This document shows, piece after piece, positions 59,603 to 64,000 of a DNA stretch of 64,000 nt; position 1 is the stretch's first letter; each line of letters begins with the position of its first letter. The position numbers and the translations under genes were made by a program. This DNA comes from Nelumbo lutea. Its lineage: Eukaryota; Streptophyta; Magnoliopsida; Proteales; Nelumbonaceae. The DNA is taken from NCBI GenBank assembly GCA_022828595.1, contig JAKGHH010000005.1, forward strand, positions 24,378,193 through 24,442,192, read 5' to 3'. The notes beneath the pieces are model-generated. The model made no database searches. It was not told where the DNA came from and saw nothing but the letters and a program-made list of their open reading frames with translations.

Positions 59603-61200
59603 AGATATGTAGCTCATTGTGACACTAGCAAGTGCACTAGCCGTTCAAGTAATAAAGTAGTGAGTGAAGTATCGTTCCCACGAGGATTTAGGAAACAATT
59701 ACCAATACTAAATTGAGCACTTCTTATCTGATCAACAAATAAATCAAAACTCTAATGAAAGCTAAGAAATCCTAAATTAAAATCTATCTAAATCATTGGC
59801 CCAATTGCCTTCAAATCAGGTTAGAAGAGTAAGCAGTAAATGTCAATCTCAGAATTCAGCAATCTATCAATTTGGATCATTCGAATAAATCATGATTGAG
59901 CCTTGGTTTGGTGAAACCCCAAGGTCATGAACAGCCTCTCTCAAGCGCATGTTCATCCTATGCATGAGTGACGGTTCTTCTATCTCTAGCAAGAATCTAA
60001 TCCCCATGCATGCATTTCTTCAAACACTTCTAAGGCATCAATTCAAATCTGAATTGATCACCAACTGAATTGTGCAAGTTATCTCTAACCTTGCACTCAA
60101 TTCAGTTCTTGAATAGTAGATCTGAATTCCTAGAGTCTCTCTCAAGCACTCTAGGAATTCCAAGCTATAGATTAATTCAGCCAATCTGAAAATTGCAGAT
60201 CTGAATTCTCTTTCAAGCAATTCAGATCTTGCAATCTCAGATCTGAGAATTCAGATCTGAGTTTTGAATGTTAATTGGCCGAATTACTCTACAATAACAC
60301 CCTTATTCAAGAAACTTCAAGTACAATTCATGACCATTTGAATGAATCAAAAAGAATTAGATTGCTGAACTGAAATTTTACAAGCTGAAATACATCAAGG
60401 AAGAATGGAAACAAGGAGAAAGAAGAAAGAAAATATAACAAAGAAACTGAATTCAAATCAAAAGAGAATGAAACTACAAATTATTTATTACAAAAGATCT
60501 TTGAATCACAAACCCTCAATTCGAACTCACCTTCTTCTTCTACCTTGCTTGTCTTGAACTTCCTTCAGCCCTTCTTCTTCTTCTTCCTTGCGCCTAGCCT
60601 TCTTCTCTTCTCTTCTCTCAAGGTGGCCGAACCTCTAAGAGTGGGAGAGCCTTCCTCTCAAGCAATTGAACACCTCTCTCCCCTCCTAGAGGCCTCCTTA
60701 TATAGTTTTTCAAGGGGGCTCTTGCCCCTTCTTGAAGTCTCTAGAATTTGGTGTATTACACCCCTCATGAACCTTCTAGAGTGCTCCCTCCTTCTCTTCA
60801 AGAAACATCTAGGAGTTGCCGCCCCTAGCTCCCTTTGGGCTGCTATTTGGGCTACAACTTAGCTTGCTTTTGAGCTCATGTGGGCTACACTCTAGGCTGT
60901 TATTTGGGCTAAAATGGGCTGGGCTGAAATTTCCTTCTTGCTAGGCTTCTTCCCTTGGGTTTTCCAAAGAGTTAGCTTGCACTACTTGGGCCGAATGAAA
61001 CTCCCTTGCTCTCATGGCTGGGCCGGACTGAACTTGATAAATTTTGGGCTTTCTTTTCTTGCTTTTGCCTTCTTTTTGTTGATTTGGCTCCCCCTGAAAT
61101 CTTTCTTGCAATCAAGCTAAAATAGGGCAAAATCTAATTAAACCAGCATAAAATTTCATGCAAAAACCTCATAAAATATAGATAAATTGTAGGTTCATCA
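59603..61200 (-). mobile_element. solo LTR of gypsy family D (copy D2)
   Basis: About 99% identical by eye to 7951-9549. Minus-strand TATA motif at 60697-60704. Right flank CCAAAG and left flank TCAAAG (59583-59588) suggest the target duplication. A 14-bp filler, CGTTAGGGTGATCA, lies between the left flank and the LTR and copies a word found 60 bp away at 59529. Confidence 0.88.
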
Positions 61201-61780
61201 CCAAAGTATCGATCCAAACTATTGCATCGAGGTCGATCCGCAATGAGCTTACTAACTTTTCAGAGTGTGTTAGCTCTTATGTTTCTTGGCTCAAGGGATC
61301 TTCTGAATGGTGAAGTGTTCAAGCCATTAAATGATCTCTTGCCCCCTTTGCAAGTAACTTGCCATGGTTAGGGTTCGTGTTTCAAACTGGTCGTGGATCT
61401 GGTTGACCACCAATTAGGAGTCGCTGAAGGCCTCAACTCGTTGGGCACCAAGATCTAAGGAAAGTCGAAGTCCAGTGATCAGGGCTTTGTACTCAGCTTC
61501 ATTGTAAGAGGCCTTGAACTTGAACCTGAGGGCATGCTCTAGTATGGTGTTGTCTGGGCTGATGAGGATGAGGTCGACCCCATTGTCTTGCTTATTGGAT
61601 GAACCATCTACATGGAGGGTCCATATCTACGGTGTTGCAATTGGATCCTGTATCGTGAAGGTGCATTCGGCAAGGAAGTCGGTTAGGGCCTGGGCCTTAA
61701 TGGTGGGACAAGGTGTATAGTCAATGTCAAACTCGCTCAACTCCATACTCCACTAGACTAGGCAGCCAGATGCTTCTGAC
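61201..61780 (-). pseudogene. Gy-E second (archaeal-type) RNase H remnant
   Basis: Minus strand 61640-61320: WTLHVDGSSNKQDNGVDLIL, EHALRFKFKASYNEAEYKAL and LGAQRVEAFSDS carry the three expected acidic positions (Asp in VDGS, Glu in NEAE, Asp in SDS). An additional RNase H of this type after the ordinary one is a mark of the plant Tat lineage. A stop follows SDS. It then leads to RPRCNSLDRYFG at the LTR-D2 junction. Confidence 0.72.
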
Positions 61781-62060
61781 CTCTATAGAACTTGTTTAAG
61801 AGGTTGGTCGGTAAACACTCGAACGTTGTGGGCTTGGAAATATGGCTTGAGCTTTCTTGCCAAGGTGATTAGGGCTAGGGCAACCTTCTCTAGATTTAAG
61901 TATCGAGTTTCCGCGCTATTGTGAACCTTGCTAGTGTAGTAGATCAGCCTTTGTACTTGGTCTTCCTCCTTGACCAGTACCGAGCTGACCACCTCATCTC
62001 TAGTCGAGAGATAAAGCAACAACTTGTACCCGAAGCTCCGCTTTATGAGGAGAGGTGGTG
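61781..62060 (-). pseudogene. Gy-E RNase H remnant
   Basis: Minus strand: LLLYLSTRDEVVSSVLVKEE, then RLIYYTSKVHNSAETRYLNL and LKPYFQAHNVRVFTDQPLKQ, standard gypsy RNase H following RT. Open over 79 codons here. Confidence 0.85.
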
Positions 62061-63000
62061 AACTTAGGTATCTCTTTAGTTCTTGAAAGGACCGTTCATA
62101 TTCCTTGGTCCACTTGAAATCTTTTACCTTTTTTAGGGCCTTGAAGAAGGGATAGCATCAGCCCGCGGACTTTGACATGAACCTGTTGAGGGTGGCTACT
62201 CATCTAGTGAGGCACTGCACTTCTTTATAGGTCCAGGGTGATTGCATGTCGAGTATGGCCTGTATCTTCTTCGTACTGGCTTTGATTCCTCTCTTTGTAA
62301 CCATGAACCCTAGGAATTTTTCAGAGCCGACCCCAAAAGCACATTTTGTCAGGTTCAACTTCATCATGTACTTCCTGAGGGCTCCAAAGACTTCCTTGAG
62401 GTCGACTAGGAGGTGCTGGGCCTTCTTGATCTTTACGAGTTTGTCATCCACGTAGGCTTCTACATTGCGGTCGAGTTGATCTTTGAACACCTCATTCACC
62501 AGTCGTTGATAATAAAGTCCGCAGTCCATGATGAAGGCGGTCTTCTCCTGGTTGTCAAGATGAATTTGGATTTGGTTGTAACCTGAGAATGCATCCATGA
62601 AGCTCAAGAATTCATGCCCGGCCATTGCACTGACAAGCTGGTCGATCCTCGGTAGTCTGGGTACTTTACTTCCTGGATGAGGCCGATATCCTCCTCGTTG
62701 ATCACCTGCCTCTGTTCCGTGGCGAAGCTTCTCTTCTTCTGCCTGATGGGTTGGTAGCACAGGTCGGCATTCAAGCATTAGGTGATGACCTTGGGGTCAA
62801 TCCTTAGCATGTCCACCACTAACCAAGCAAACACATTGGCTTGGTCCTTTAGTAGTTGTATGAGATCTTCACACAGGTGATTTTCTAGGAGGGATCCGAC
62901 CTGGACCATCTTCTTAAGGTCTTATTCGGAGAGCGGCACTTGTATCAAGTCTTTGGCAGGCTGACCACACTGCATCTTTAGCTTGTCCCATAGGTCTATG
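62061..63000 (-). pseudogene. Gy-E reverse transcriptase remnant with two internal deletions
   Basis: Minus strand: VFAWLVVDMLRIDPKVIT near 62840, VRQKKRSFA-like segment, then LIQEVKYP running straight into RLPRIDQLV at about 62660. Roughly 30 residues usual between these are absent. MDAFSGYNQIQIHLDNQEKT follows. A second deletion joins DCGLY to YQRLVNEVF near 62510, removing the PFGLKNAGAT motif. The catalytic AYVDD is kept near 62450. FLGFMVTKRGIKASTKKIQA completes the RT before RNase H. Confidence 0.88.
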
Positions 63001-63289
63001 CTCTCAGTCACTAGGGTTTCTATAGCTATGGATTTTTCTCAACAAGACGTCAGGTAGCATTGCCGTGTTACCCTCTGGTCCCCTCACGCTACTTCCACTC
63101 CATTTGGGGTCAGGAATTTCATTGTGAGGTGGAACGTGGAGACAAAGGCCCGTAGAGCATTCAAGATCAGTCAGTTAATCATAGTCGTGGTAGTGATGTC
63201 GTTGTCTCCGATCAGAAGGGAAAGGCTGATCTTCCCAGTTGGCATGAGGAACTCCTTAGAGAAGCCCATCAAAGGAGTGTTGACCGGGG

Positions 63290-63425
63290 TGAGGTGGTCT
63301 TTGCCGATGTCGAGCTATTCAAATGCATCCTCAAAGAGAACATCAGATGAGCTCCTTGTGTCTACTAAGATGCTCCGTACTTCAAAGTTGGCTATCTCAT
63401 GCGAGGTCTGGATAGGGGTGCTCAC
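63290..63425 (-). pseudogene. Gy-E protease remnant
   Basis: Minus strand: HEIANFEVRSILVDTRSSSDVLFEDAFE. The active-site motif DTGSS reads DTRSS. It is cut upstream by the AT-rich insertion at about 63425. Confidence 0.75.
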
Positions 63426-63930
63426 GGTTTGGTTGGGCACTTTTTTTGAATCGAACTGATAGTACTGGTTTTTGGAAAATCGGTAATCGGAACTGAACCA
63501 AACCAAAACCAGTTGGTTAACGGATTGACCAATTCGGTTAACCATTGGTTTGGTTTGCTGGATTTTTTATTTTTTAAGTTTTAACAATATATATTATAAA
63601 AATAAATATAAATATATAATAAAAATTATAAATATATATAATATTATATTTTAAATAATATATAATATATTATAAATATATATTTATTAATTTATAATAT
63701 ATAAAAATATATAATATATAATATACCTAAATATATATTATATAGAAATATATGTCTATCGGTCAATTCAGTTAACCATCGGTTATTTATATTGGTTAAC
63801 CAAAACTGAACTAGTACCTTCAGTTTTTTAAAAACTTCGAACCAAAACTGAACCAACTGGTTCGGTCAACTGATATTTCGGTTCAATTTCAGTTATTTTT
63901 TCAGTTGATTTGGTTTTTTGGTCTTTTTTG
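63425..63930. repeat. AT-rich insert flanked by GGTTAACC-type words
   Basis: TA-only tract 63570-63745 between two arms rich in CGGTTAACC, AACTGAACCAAA and ACTGGTT words. It interrupts Gy-E upstream of the protease. The look is that of a MITE-like or foldback repeat, but I could not align clean terminal inverted repeats. Confidence 0.45.
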
Positions 63931-63962
63931 GTCACCGTAGAGGTGGTCCTCGGATGTGTATT

Positions 63963-64000
63963 TGCTACACTAGCAAGTGCACTAGTCGCTCAAGTAATAA
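63963..64000 (-). repeat. end of another LTR-D-like LTR, running off the right edge
   Basis: TGCTACACTAGCAAGTGCAC... matches the outer end of D1 and D2 with several changes, so it is a diverged relative rather than a third near-identical copy. Confidence 0.65.

Larger units (their letters stand above)
53690..63962 (-). mobile_element. Gy-E: Tat-like gypsy element, 5' end outside window
   Basis: Minus-strand order protease, RT, RNase H, archaeal-type RNase H, integrase, then a convergent antisense ORF and an LTR-like region. This order fits plant Tat elements. Nested: AT-rich insert, solo LTR-D2, solo LTR-G. Confidence 0.7.

Overview
This window is repeat-dense plant nuclear DNA. The evidence is plant Ty1/copia and Ty3/gypsy polyproteins, primer-binding sites for initiator tRNA-Met and tRNA-Asp, LTRs with plant-type TATA boxes, AT-rich filler and GT-AG introns in one element gene. 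I see no convincing host gene, tRNA, rRNA, CRISPR array or prokaryotic feature. The species cannot be named from this sequence. Almost every base belongs to LTR retrotransposons inserted into one another. Working names used here: Cop-1/2/3 (three copies of one copia family), Gy-M, Gy-B, Gy-G, Gy-A and Gy-E (gypsy elements), and LTR families C and D (seen only as solo LTRs or an LTR end).

Layout. 1-720: minus-strand gypsy gag remnant and an unrecognised protein-like stretch. 821-1760: exact 470-bp tandem duplication. 1761-2329 and 20849-21510: 3' non-coding end and 3' LTR of Gy-B (+), split by Gy-G. 2335-20843: Gy-G (+), a non-autonomous gag-protease element with target duplication CTTAT. Its 5' LTR holds Cop-1 (2725-14008), whose integrase holds a solo LTR-D (7951-9549, duplication CCAGC). 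21511-52506: Gy-M (-), read right to left as 5' LTR, tRNA-Asp PBS, gag, protease, integrase and a minisatellite. It is cut successively by Cop-3 (41845-51252, duplication TTTAT), Gy-A carrying Cop-2 (29299-40930), a 2.65-kb solo LTR-C (25931-28580), an LTR-B copy (24844-25448) and another solo LTR-C (21819-23753). 52507-52752: stump of an LTR-B-type repeat in which Gy-M appears to sit. 53690-63963: Gy-E (-), a Tat-like gypsy pol with a convergent, intron-bearing antisense ORF downstream of pol, cut by solo LTRs G (54291-55681, duplication AGTGC) and D (59603-61200). 63963-64000: the end of another LTR-D-like repeat.

Coding state. All polyproteins are broken. Cop-2 is closest to intact, with two obvious lesions: a deletion of about 47 bp between integrase and reverse transcriptase, and one nonsense codon in RNase H. 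Cop-1 has lost the RT catalytic motif (YVDD to YVGD) and Cop-3 the protease motif (DSGA to DSEA). Both gypsy integrases have lost a catalytic Asp. Gy-G never shows RT or integrase.

By nesting order, Gy-M is older than Cop-3, Gy-A and the solo LTRs inside it; Gy-A is older than Cop-2; Gy-G is older than Cop-1, which is older than the LTR-D solo. The two LTR-D solo copies are about 99% identical by eye and are the most recent insertions. All boundaries, identities and frame calls were made by eye from the sequence.
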